Assembly (NCBI GenBank): GCA_949297805.1 | Contig: CASFTG010000002.1 | Coordinates: 79,871 to 143,870, forward strand | DNA length: 64,000 bases | Origin: an uncultured bacterium | Lineage (GTDB): Bacteria > Bacillota_I > Bacilli_A > RFN20 > CAG-826 | Direction of reading: 5' to 3' | Part shown: piece after piece, positions 1-7,060 of the stretch | Layout: the number at the start of each line of letters is the position of its first letter | Position numbering within the stretch: the stretch's first letter is position 1 | The notes under the pieces: generated by a model | The model's database searches: none | What the model was told of the DNA's origin: nothing | What the model saw: only the letters and a program-made list of their open reading frames with translations | Position numbers and translations under genes: made by a program

Positions 1-275
1 ATCGATACGACTTTTGCGGACATTTCTAGGTAATACGCCATCCTAGGTTTAGCGAAGATCATCCCTGGGACCTTTGGCAAATCGCCGATTCGGCAGACAT
101 TGGGGATTCCGAAGTTTTCCTTAAGGTAGGGGGTAGTCGACATGACGATTGAATTAGCGCTTCGGGTTTTATCGGCCACGACCAAAGGAGTAGAAAAAAT
201 GTCGAGCCCCCGGGCCGCGCATTCGCAGGAGGCGTAAAAGCTTTTCAAGTCGATGACCGCATAGACCTCTTCCAT
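1..275 (-). CDS. Y-family DNA polymerase (UmuC/DinB/UvrX-like), N-terminal part, cut by window edge
   Basis: Reading the minus strand from an ATG at 275 gives 91 codons without a stop that run off the left edge. The start MEEVYAVIDLKSFYASCE carries the Y-family signature: a catalytic-type Asp (residue 9) followed by the K-S-F-Y-A steric-gate region, then a V-V-A-D segment and a block ending in a Tyr-rich stretch, as in UmuC-like polymerases of the Bacillus UvrX/YqjW group (established family knowledge). Such enzymes do translesion synthesis. The start is supported by a GGAGGGAAC ribosome-binding site just upstream. I find no clear Firmicutes-type LexA box in the 85 bp before it, so SOS control is not shown. 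The C-terminal little-finger domain lies outside the window, so intactness is unknown. Confidence 0.82.
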   Translation of the reverse strand, partial: MEEVYAVIDLKSFYASCECAARGLDIFSTPLVVADKTRSANSIVMSTTPYLKENFGIPNVCRIGDLPKVPGMIFAKPRMAYYLEMSAKVVS

Positions 276-374
276 GTTCCCTCCTGCGGGGATAATGATA
301 TTCAAAAACTTGCGGCGAAGTAGTCTTGATTTTTACGCCCCGTAGACCTTGAAAGACGCCATCGGGATTTTCGC

Positions 375-402
375 TTGTTTACTCAATCGAGAAGTATATA
401 AT
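375..402 (+). promoter_or_regulatory. Promoter of the tRNA-Ala gene
   Basis: A TTGTTT box (375-380) and a perfect TATAAT (397-402) are separated by 16 bp and end 10 bp before the first base of the tRNA, which places the start point right at or just before the gene. This is the spacing expected for a sigma-A-type promoter. Confidence 0.7.
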
Positions 403-412
403 AGACGCGCTC

Positions 413-488
413 GGGGCATTAGCTCAGTTGGGAGAGCGCATCGTTCGCAACGATGAGGTCGTCGGTTCGATCCCGATATGCTCCACCA
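413..488 (+). tRNA. tRNA-Ala, anticodon CGC
   Basis: A complete 76-nt cloverleaf folds by eye: 7-bp acceptor stem GGGGCAT/ATGCTCC, D-arm GCTC/GAGC, anticodon stem CATCG/CGATG with loop TTCGCAA (anticodon CGC), T-stem GTCGG/CCGAT with loop TTCGATC, discriminator A and an encoded CCA. The acceptor holds the G3:U70 wobble pair, the known alanine identity element, so the assignment is firm. It reads the GCG codon. It sits alone between the divergent polymerase gene and the convergent ThyX-like gene, with its own promoter and terminator. Confidence 0.96.
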
Positions 489-501
489 GGAAGTTCCCGA
501 T

Positions 502-527
502 CCCGCCGCTTGGCGGGTTTTCTTTTG
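502..527 (+). terminator. Rho-independent terminator of tRNA-Ala
   Basis: A 6-bp GC stem CCCGCC/GGCGGG with a 4-nt loop is followed by TTTTCTTTT on the plus strand. There is no T-run on the minus strand, so it serves the tRNA and not the convergent gene ending at 529. Confidence 0.85.
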
Positions 528-528
528 T

Positions 529-1131
529 CTATTCCTTATCAATCCCAATCAGTTCCTTGAAATGGGGAAGAGACTCACACCAATCGCAGAAGACATGCCA
601 TTCTTTGAGCTTATGGTAACGGCGTTGCCGATACATCGTCTTCAATTGCTGATAATTGGTGGTCATGGTAGCCGAGAGACAGAACCCGCAGGGCAAAGAG
701 GCGACTAAAACCCGCCAAGCGACCTTCTTTTCGTCCTTATGCTCGTCATCGTCGGGGATATCGTTATAGGAGGCGACTAAAGAACGCATCCGTTCAAGGA
801 TGACCGGATCGGTTTCCTCGACGCATTGGGTGCCGATATCAAACTTCAATAGGCAATGCATAGTCGACTGGGAAGAGACGAAATCAAACCAATGGTAACG
901 TTGGGCTTCCTTCCACCAATAAAGCGGCGCGGTCACATCTAAATGGACCAAGATGCCCTTTAGGAAGTTATCGTGCCCTTCCCCGCCGGGGCAAGAGCCG
1001 AGTTTCTCAGCCCGAAGGAAATCCTTCTCCGTCGGCTCGCTAGCATCGATTTTGGTCCGCATCGGATTGCCCGAGGCTTTGACCGCCCGTTCCAATCCAT
1101 AGACATGGGCATTGTTAATCGCGAAGTTCAT
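529..1131 (-). CDS. ThyX-superfamily-like protein (possible flavin-dependent thymidylate synthase relative)
   Basis: 200 residues with no clear everyday match. I recognise a pattern found in a group of ThyX-like proteins of gut bacteria and phages: an L-D-V-T-A-P-L-Y-W-W-K-E block (about residues 63-74), then a Ser-rich S-S-Q-S-T-M-H block near residues 86-92, then a C-terminal T-T-N-Y-Q-x-L-x-x-M-Y-x-Q-R-x-x-H-K-L-x-E-W segment that lines up with the ThyX substrate helix. The classic RHRxxSxNExS motif is not present as such, so catalytic activity is uncertain. The start overlaps the end of folD by 17 bp, so the two are co-transcribed. FolD handles 5,10-methylene-tetrahydrofolate, the carbon donor of ThyX, which makes a thymidylate role reasonable (inference). 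It could instead be a phage-derived protein of other function. Confidence 0.5.
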   Translation of the reverse strand: MNFAINNAHVYGLERAVKASGNPMRTKIDASEPTEKDFLRAEKLGSCPGGEGHDNFLKGILVHLDVTAPLYWWKEAQRYHWFDFVSSQSTMHCLLKFDIGTQCVEETDPVILERMRSLVASYNDIPDDDEHKDEKKVAWRVLVASLPCGFCLSATMTTNYQQLKTMYRQRRYHKLKEWHVFCDWCESLPHFKELIGIDKE

Positions 1132-1918
1132 GGTTTACTGCCTCCATTAGATTATCCATCAAAGCCAATCGGGTCAAAAGCCCCACTCCCCCAGGGACCG
1201 GGGTCTGCAAAGCGACAGGCAAGCCCGGCACCGCATCACCGTGGAGTTTCCCGTCTTCCCCACGGTTGATGCCAACATCAACGATAACCGCCGAGGGCTT
1301 ATATTCAAACGAATTGTCTAAGTAACCGAGTCTTCCAATAGCAACCACGATAAGATCGGCCATCTTGATATAGGCCTTCTTATCTTCCGTCGAGGTCTTG
1401 GAATGGAGGACGATGACGTTGCAATCCAAGGAAAGCAAGAGCTTAGCCATCGGCTTGCCGACGATCTCACTTCGCCCTAAGACGACGGCATTCTTCCCTT
1501 TGAAATCAAAACCTTCGTTTTTTAAGTAAGCAACAATTCCTTTCGGGGTGCAGGGAATAAAAGAGGAAAGGGGATGAAAGCCATCGACGTCTTTTTTGGC
1601 GTTAACGGCAAACTTAACCGCCTTCTCGTCAATCTGCTTCGGCAAAGGCAATTGGACGATCAATCCATGAATGGCTGGATCCTCGTTAGCCTTCTCGACT
1701 TCCTTAAGCAGTTCCGCTTGGGTAACGGTGATCGGCAGCTTATTCAGCAGCACCTTAAACCCGATTTCCTCGCCGTCTTTGATCTTGCCCCGAACATAGG
1801 AATTGGAGGCTGGGTCATCATTAGCTTGGATGATCATCAAAGTCGGAACGACCGGGAGGGATTTAGCCATCGCAGAAAGTTCGGCCTTCCGCTTAGCGAC
1901 GAAACTTTTGATATCCAT
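1115..1918 (-). CDS. folD: Bifunctional methylenetetrahydrofolate dehydrogenase/cyclohydrolase FolD
   Basis: 267 residues, slightly short for the family because the N-terminus begins close to the first helix. FolD interconverts 5,10-methylene-, methenyl- and 10-formyl-tetrahydrofolate in the cytoplasm with NADP. Visible family marks are D-D-P-A-S-x-x-Y-V-R-x-K (residues 34-45, with the catalytic Lys at 45), the G-L-I-V-Q-L-P-L-P block, V-L-G-R-S-x-I-V-G-K-P (nucleotide site) and the C-terminal P-V-P-G-G-V-G segment. A strong GGAGGGAG ribosome-binding site precedes the ATG. The gene starts only 13 bp after a hairpin with a T-run (1932-1956), so it either has a promoter inside secG or depends on read-through. 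It overlaps the ThyX-like gene downstream. Confidence 0.95.
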   Translation of the reverse strand: MDIKSFVAKRKAELSAMAKSLPVVPTLMIIQANDDPASNSYVRGKIKDGEEIGFKVLLNKLPITVTQAELLKEVEKANEDPAIHGLIVQLPLPKQIDEKAVKFAVNAKKDVDGFHPLSSFIPCTPKGIVAYLKNEGFDFKGKNAVVLGRSEIVGKPMAKLLLSLDCNVIVLHSKTSTEDKKAYIKMADLIVVAIGRLGYLDNSFEYKPSAVIVDVGINRGEDGKLHGDAVPGLPVALQTPVPGGVGLLTRLALMDNLMEAVNHELRD

Positions 1919-1931
1919 AGACTCCCTCCAT

Positions 1932-1956
1932 AAACAAAACGCCTCAGCGAGGCGTT
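1932..1956 (-). terminator. Terminator hairpin between secG and folD
   Basis: On the minus strand AACGCCTC, a GCT loop and GAGGCGTT form a perfect 8-bp stem, followed by TTGTTTA. It lies just after the secG stop and directly before the folD ribosome-binding site, so it could end secG transcripts or attenuate folD. Confidence 0.75.
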
Positions 1957-1963
1957 AATGGGA

Positions 1964-2236
1964 TTAAAGCGAACCGCTGACGGCGCTACTGGTTTCCGCC
2001 GCGGTCTCCGGTGAAATGACCGAGATGATCAAGGCCAGGAAGAGGAAGACGATGGCGAAGCCGAAGGTGAGCCAGGTAATGACTTTCTCCGAACCCCGTT
2101 CTTTGGTTTTGGCGAAGACGTTGAGTCCGCCGCCGGTGATGGCGCCCGAAGCCCCTTCCGATTTACCGCCTTGGAGAAGGGACAAAACGATGATGATCAA
2201 GCTGACGATGATGAATATGATGTCATACCAGGCCAT
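1964..2236 (-). CDS. secG: Preprotein translocase subunit SecG
   Basis: 90 residues, normal for Gram-positive SecG. Two membrane helices are visible (about residues 4-21 and 54-74), joined by a Gly/Ser-rich loop with the family pattern L-L-Q-G-G-K-S-E-G-A-S-G-A-I-T-G-G-G. SecG is the third subunit of the SecYEG channel and aids SecA-driven export; secA lies in the same strand block at 7.1-9.5 kb. A good promoter (2271-2299) precedes it and a hairpin terminator follows, so it can be transcribed alone. The ATG is preceded by GAAGGAGGAACG. Confidence 0.93.
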   Translation of the reverse strand: MAWYDIIFIIVSLIIIVLSLLQGGKSEGASGAITGGGLNVFAKTKERGSEKVITWLTFGFAIVFLFLALIISVISPETAAETSSAVSGSL

Positions 2237-2270
2237 GGTTTCGTTCCTCCTTCGCGAACGTGCGACACAT

Positions 2271-2299
2271 AGGATAGACTGAATAGTCTATTTTTTCAA
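2271..2299 (-). promoter_or_regulatory. Likely secG promoter
   Basis: Minus strand: TTGAAA (2294-2299), a 17-bp spacer, TATCCT (2271-2276). It lies 35 bp before the secG start, leaving room for the AAGGAGG ribosome-binding site. Confidence 0.5.
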
Positions 2300-2367
2300 C
2301 CGCGGATTTTTCCGCCTCAATTCGGGCTTTTATCAACGGTTCAAACCCGTTCGATTCCTCCGCTCTT

Positions 2368-2994
2368 TCAAGCGCCAAATTCTCTATATTCGTCGAGTGA
2401 ATAGACCGCCCCGACCTCTTTAGGATATTCGTGATTCCGGTCGACCAATTGGCAGTGCAGGCCAGCGGCTTCGGCCGCCGTCTTATCCTGTAAGGAATCG
2501 CCGATATAGATGACCTTCGTTTTGTCTTTGACGCCAAGGTGCTCCAAAGCCATCAACAAGGGCTCGGGTGAGGGTTTGCCATGCTTATACATATCGGAGC
2601 CAATGATAGTTTGAAAGTAGTGGTCCCAGCCGAATAGGCGCAGCACCAACTTAATATGCTCAGAACTATTTCCCGAGACAACCGCCAAGGTTTTGCGGTC
2701 CTTATGTAAGTTTTGCAGGATTTTCTCCACCTCAGGGAAAGGATGGATAAGTTTGATCGATTCATCGTAATCCAAGGCTTTAACGATCCGGCGGACAAAC
2801 CGTTCATAATCCTCCGGCTTGACCTTCATCTCCTGCATCGTCTCCAAGAGGTTATGATGCATGAAATGGGCGCATTGCTCGGGGGTCACATCCATCCCGA
2901 TCAGGTTGAACCCCGCCTTATAGACCGGGACTAACGATTCCTTGGTATCGGCTAGGGTACCATCGAAATCAAACAAATAAACGTCGTGGGTCAT
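2368..2994 (-). CDS. HAD-superfamily hydrolase, phosphoglycolate phosphatase / PpaX type
   Basis: 208 residues. Motif I is D-F-D-G-T-L-A-D-T near the N-terminus (nucleophile and acid Asp), motif II is V-S-G-N-S-S around residue 106, the conserved Lys is in K-H-G-K-P-S-P-E-P, and motif IV is Y-I-G-D-S-L-Q-D. The helical cap inserted after motif I is the C1 cap of the Gph/PpaX/PgmB group. It is a cytoplasmic Mg-dependent phosphatase of small phosphorylated molecules; the exact substrate (phosphoglycolate, pyrophosphate or a sugar phosphate) cannot be told from sequence. The start overlaps the uvrB stop by 4 nt (ATGA), so the two are translationally coupled. Confidence 0.85.
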   Translation of the reverse strand: MTHDVYLFDFDGTLADTKESLVPVYKAGFNLIGMDVTPEQCAHFMHHNLLETMQEMKVKPEDYERFVRRIVKALDYDESIKLIHPFPEVEKILQNLHKDRKTLAVVSGNSSEHIKLVLRLFGWDHYFQTIIGSDMYKHGKPSPEPLLMALEHLGVKDKTKVIYIGDSLQDKTAAEAAGLHCQLVDRNHEYPKEVGAVYSLDEYREFGA

Positions 2995-4976
2995 TTCTCT
3001 AAACTCGCTTTCGCTTCAAATAGGATATCTCTTAGTTCGGCCGCCCGTTCGAAGTCGAACACCTTGGCCGCCGCATACATCTGCTTCTCGAGGTCCTTGA
3101 TCCGAATCTCCATCTCCTTCCGGCTGGTCTTGCCATCGCTATTGATGAGTTTTTTGGTCTCGTCCTCGCTATTGGACAGGGGTGGCCGAATCTCCTTGAT
3201 GATGGTGGTCGGAACGATGCCGTTCTCCTCGTTATATTGCTCTTGAATTTTCCGTCTCCGCATCGTCTCGGCGATAGCCTCGTTCATCGAGTCGGAGTAG
3301 GAATCGGCATACATGATGACTTGCCCATTGGCGTTCCGCGCCGCCCGCCCAATGATTTGAATTAAAGACCGGGTCGAGCGGAGGAACCCTTCCTTATCGG
3401 CATCAAGGATAGCAATCAAGGATACTTCGGGTATATCCAGCCCTTCTCGGAGGAGGTTGATGCCGACTAAGACATCGTATTTCCCTTTCCGAAGCTGATA
3501 GATGATTTGGCTTCTTTCCAAGGTCTTGGTCTCGTTATGTAGATAAGTAACCTTAATCCCCTTCTCCTTCAAATAGGCAGTCAGATCCTCAGCCATCTTG
3601 ATGGTCAAGGTCACGATCATCGTCCGTTCGTTCCGCTCGGTCCGCTTCTTAATTTCCGATAGGAGGTCATCAATCTGCCCTTTGGTGGGCCGGACCGAGA
3701 TGATCGGGTCAAGCAAGCCAGTCGGCCGAATGATTTGCTCCACCACTTCATGGTTACAATGCTCTAGCTCATAATCACCCGGAGTAGCCGAGGTGCAGAC
3801 GACCGAAGTCGCCATCAAATTCTCAAACTCCTGGAAGTTCAAGGGGCGATTATCCAAAGCCGAGGGAAGACGGAATCCATACTCAACCAAGGTTTCCTTT
3901 CTTGACCGATCCCCGTTATACATTCCGCGGATTTGGGGAATGGTAACGTGGGACTCGTCAAGTAAGAGCAAATAATCCTTCGGCATATAGTCGATGAGGG
4001 TGAAGGGGCGTTCGCCTGGCTTCCGTCCATCGATATGACGAGAATAGTTCTCAATCCCGGGGCAGCGGCCGAATTCGAGCATGCTTTCGATATCCTGCTT
4101 CGTCCGCATCTCGAGCCGCTCAGCCTCAAGCAGTTTGCCGTTGTCGCGGAAGAACTTCAGCCGTTCCTCCAGTTCTTCCTTAATCGTCTTGCAGGCCGCC
4201 TCAATCCTCTTTCTAGTCGAGGCATGATCATAAGCCGGGAAAATCGGATAGGTAGCATAGGTTCGCTCAATTTCACCAGTCATCGAATTGATCTGAAAGA
4301 TGTTCTCGACCTCATCGCCAAAACAATCGACACGGATAAAATAATCATGGGTCGCCGGGGCGATGTCGATGATGTCGCCATGGACCCGGAAGGTCCCGGG
4401 CTTAAGTTCAAAGTTATCCCGGGTATATTGAGCATCAATCAGTTGCTTGTATAAGCCTTTCCGGTCTAAGGTCTCCCCGACCCGAATCTCGAAGATAAGC
4501 CCTTCGTATTCGGCGGGGTCGGTCAAACCGTAAATGGCGGCCACTGAAGCGACGACGATGGTATCGCGCCGAGACAAAACCGAGTTCATGGCGCTGGTCC
4601 GCATCATGTCTAATTCCATGTTGGTGACGGCGTTCTTATCAATATAAGTATCAGACTTTGGGATATATGCTTCCGGCTGATAGAAATCGAAATTGGAGAT
4701 GAAATACTCGACCCGATTTTCCGGGAATAGTTCCTTGAACTCACCATAGAGTTGGCTGGCCAAAGTCTTGTTATGGACCATGACCAAAGTCGGCCGATTC
4801 AAGGCGGCGATGATATTGGCATCGGTAAACGTCTTCCCAGTCCCAGTCGCCCCTTGGATGACCTGAATCTTTTTCCCGTCCTTAATCCCTTGAAGGATTT
4901 TGGCGATGGCTTGGGGCTGATCGCCGGTCGGGGCGAACTTCGAAACGAGTTTGAACGGCTTATTTTCGCGGTCCAT
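2991..4976 (-). CDS. uvrB: Excinuclease ABC subunit B (UvrB)
   Basis: Full-length UvrB of 661 residues when started at the ATG at 4976, which has a GGAAAGG ribosome-binding site; the open frame extends 66 bp further but that would overlap the YitT gene by 83 bp. Seen: Q-motif G-D-Q-P-Q-A-I, Walker A G-A-T-G-T-G-K-T, beta-hairpin Y-x-x-P-E-A-Y-I-P-x-x-D-T-Y-I-x-K, helicase motif D-E-S-H, motif VI Q-x-I-G-R-A-A-R, and a C-terminal UVR domain that contacts UvrC. UvrB verifies lesions in nucleotide excision repair. Its partner uvrA is not in this window, although it usually follows uvrB in Bacillus. Confidence 0.97.
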   Translation of the reverse strand: MDRENKPFKLVSKFAPTGDQPQAIAKILQGIKDGKKIQVIQGATGTGKTFTDANIIAALNRPTLVMVHNKTLASQLYGEFKELFPENRVEYFISNFDFYQPEAYIPKSDTYIDKNAVTNMELDMMRTSAMNSVLSRRDTIVVASVAAIYGLTDPAEYEGLIFEIRVGETLDRKGLYKQLIDAQYTRDNFELKPGTFRVHGDIIDIAPATHDYFIRVDCFGDEVENIFQINSMTGEIERTYATYPIFPAYDHASTRKRIEAACKTIKEELEERLKFFRDNGKLLEAERLEMRTKQDIESMLEFGRCPGIENYSRHIDGRKPGERPFTLIDYMPKDYLLLLDESHVTIPQIRGMYNGDRSRKETLVEYGFRLPSALDNRPLNFQEFENLMATSVVCTSATPGDYELEHCNHEVVEQIIRPTGLLDPIISVRPTKGQIDDLLSEIKKRTERNERTMIVTLTIKMAEDLTAYLKEKGIKVTYLHNETKTLERSQIIYQLRKGKYDVLVGINLLREGLDIPEVSLIAILDADKEGFLRSTRSLIQIIGRAARNANGQVIMYADSYSDSMNEAIAETMRRRKIQEQYNEENGIVPTTIIKEIRPPLSNSEDETKKLINSDGKTSRKEMEIRIKDLEKQMYAAAKVFDFERAAELRDILFEAKASLEK

Positions 4977-5943
4977 CGTCCTTTCCTTTACGGCGCCGAT
5001 AAACGATGGGGGCGAATCCCTCACCATTGATGGCCGAGGCATCGACCATGGTTAAGAAAGCTTTGGGGTCGGTATCGGCGATGAACCGCTTCAATTCCTG
5101 GGCTTCCGATTTGCTTAAGGCCACCCGGACCATCAACCGGTCCTCGCCGGTATAGCCCCCGATGGTATTAAGCAAGGTACAACCCCGATCGAGGTCGTCT
5201 TGGATGAAGTCGACGATTTTCTCGTATTCGCTGGAGATCACGTCACATAAGACGAAATTATTGGAGGCGACGTAAGTGATTTGAATCATGGCCGCCGCGA
5301 CTAAGGCCGAGAGGATACCAATCAATCCTAAGGGGATATTGTTGGGGATGGTGTACCGGCAAATCATGCCAAGGATAACCAAGGCCGAATCGATCGTAGC
5401 CGAGGTATAGGATTCACGGATATTGAAATACTTCCCGAGAATGGCGCAGATGACGTCGACCCCGCCGGTCGAGCCATTGCCTTTGAAAGTGATGGCCACC
5501 CCCAAGCCAACGAAGACTCCGCCAAAGAGGGCACAAAGTAAGGAGCCAACCAATGGTTCCTCCATATTAATCAATTGGCTATAAATCGGCTTAAGCAAAT
5601 CAGTCCGGTAAAGCAGGGCGAAGAAAGCCGGGTAGAGGATCGAGGCGACGAAAGTATGGGCTGAGAACTTCTTGCCAAGCACCACCACCCCGACTAAGAA
5701 AAGTCCGATCGTCAAAACCGCGGTCACGATATCGACCGCCTGGAAAGTCGAGCCGCTTTGTTCGATATAAAACTGGATGATAACGCCGATAGCCGAGACC
5801 CCGCCGGTGACCAAATCGGACGGAACGATAAAAGCGGCGTTGCCAAAAGCCAAGACGAAGGACCCTAAGACCATCAAGGCGAAATTAGTGACGGTCCGCC
5901 GCGTCTCTTTGCTGAAAAGCTTACTTTTTAGGCTTCCCTTCAT
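4960..5943 (-). CDS. YitT/YvjA-family membrane protein (DUF161 + DUF2179)
   Basis: 327 residues with about five to six N-terminal membrane helices (residues 20-225) containing the family's repeated P-x-x-L-V-T-G-G-V-x-x-I/G-x-S-T-G-G-V-D motifs, and a soluble C-terminal DUF2179 domain (about 235-310) with the typical G-C-T-L-L-N-x-x-G-G-Y-T-G segment. Function is not established; YitT paralogues are common in Firmicutes. In B. subtilis the relative yvjA lies between prfB and uvrB, as here, so it is probably that orthologue. It overlaps prfB (23 bp) and uvrB (17 bp). An AGGAGG site lies 9 nt before the ATG. Confidence 0.85.
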   Translation of the reverse strand: MKGSLKSKLFSKETRRTVTNFALMVLGSFVLAFGNAAFIVPSDLVTGGVSAIGVIIQFYIEQSGSTFQAVDIVTAVLTIGLFLVGVVVLGKKFSAHTFVASILYPAFFALLYRTDLLKPIYSQLINMEEPLVGSLLCALFGGVFVGLGVAITFKGNGSTGGVDVICAILGKYFNIRESYTSATIDSALVILGMICRYTIPNNIPLGLIGILSALVAAAMIQITYVASNNFVLCDVISSEYEKIVDFIQDDLDRGCTLLNTIGGYTGEDRLMVRVALSKSEAQELKRFIADTDPKAFLTMVDASAINGEGFAPIVYRRRKGKDDGPRK

Positions 5944-7046
5944 TCTTCTTGGCCTCCTCTTCCAGATAGGCGAAGATAAAGGGATTGAGGTTACCGTCCA
6001 TCACCCCTTGGATGTCGCCCATCTCGAAATTAGTCCGATGGTCTTTGACCATGGTATAAGGTTGGAAAACGTAGCTGCGAATCTGGGAGCCCCATTCGAT
6101 GTTCTTTTGCTCGCCGACGATCGATTTAAGCTTGGCGTCTCTTTCCTCAAGTTTCCGCTGCATGAGTTTATCAGTCAGCATGCTCATACAGGTAGCTTTA
6201 TTCATGAGCTGGCTCCGCTCAATCTCGCATTGGACGACGATGCCGGTCGGGATATGGGTGATTCGAACAGCAGAAGAGACTTTGTTGACGTTTTGCCCAC
6301 CGGCGCCGCCACTGCGGAAAGTATCAACCCGGAGGTCTTTCGGATCGATGACGATGTCGGAGACGGCCCCGAATTCCGGGATGACGTTAACCGAGGCAAA
6401 CGAGGTATGGCGCCGGGCATTGGCATCGAAAGGCGAGATCCGGACCAACCGGTGGACCCCTTTTTCGCCTTTGAGCATCCCATAGGCGTCATTGCCGATG
6501 ACTTTGATAGTCGCGGTCTTGATGCCGGCTTCATCGCCATCTTGGATATCGATGGTCTGGACTTTGTAGTCATTCCGTTCGGCCCAGCGGCCATACATCC
6601 GTAAAAGCATCTGGGCCCAATCCTGGGCTTCGGTGCCGCCGGCCCCTGGATGGACTTCCAAGGTGCAGTTCAGCGCGTCATACTCCCCAGAGAAAAGGAG
6701 TTGATGACGTAAATCCTCGCAATCCTTGCTTAAATCGTCTTCAATCGAAGATAGGAGTTCCAACATATCCTTATCGGATTCGCTGGTTTCCGAAAGCATC
6801 CCTTTGATGTCTTCGTAGGTCGAAACGGCATGCTTATACCGTTCCACCTTATGGGTGAGGGCGGCCAGTCGGCTCGATACCGTCTTGGCTATGTTTTGGT
6901 CGTTCCAAAACCCCTCCTCGCTTTGCTTGGCTTCAAGTTCGGCGATCTCTTTCTCTATCTTCGGCAGGTCAAAGAGAGTCACCGAGCTGCGAAACCAGTT
7001 CGCCCAAAGCTTGGGCTTGCTGTTTTAACTCGACTAGCTCTTTCAT
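5921..7046 (-). CDS. prfB: Peptide chain release factor 2, with programmed +1 frameshift
   Basis: The gene has two frames. An ATG at 7046 opens 25 codons (MKELVELKQQAQALGELV...) ending CTT TGA C; a +1 slip at CTT over the UGA continues into the long frame that ends at 5921, giving about 374 residues. The long part has the S-P-F tripeptide (UGA recognition) and the G-G-Q catalytic loop in G-G-A-G-G-Q-N-V-N-K. This is the classical RF2 autoregulation: low RF2 leaves the UGA unread and favours the shift (established knowledge). A GGTGA element 4 nt before the slip codon can act as the internal Shine-Dalgarno. The long frame alone has an ATG at 6982 but without the conserved N-terminus. Confidence 0.96.
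6968..6974 (-). promoter_or_regulatory. RF2 +1 frameshift site (CTTTGAC)
   Basis: Minus-strand CTT TGA C at codons 25-26 of prfB, the same heptamer and codon position as in other bacterial prfB genes. The upstream GGTGA stretch lies at the spacing needed to push the ribosome forward. Confidence 0.95.
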
Positions 7047-7060
7047 ATATTCCCTTCTTT

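Noticed and set aside
428..708. Plus-strand open frames over and after the tRNA
   Set aside because: They consist of the tRNA, its terminator and antisense of the ThyX-like gene.
2274..2296. Hairpin ATAGACT/AGTCTAT with T-run on the plus strand
   Set aside because: There is no plus-strand gene to end here, the stem is weak, and the bases are better explained as the secG promoter.
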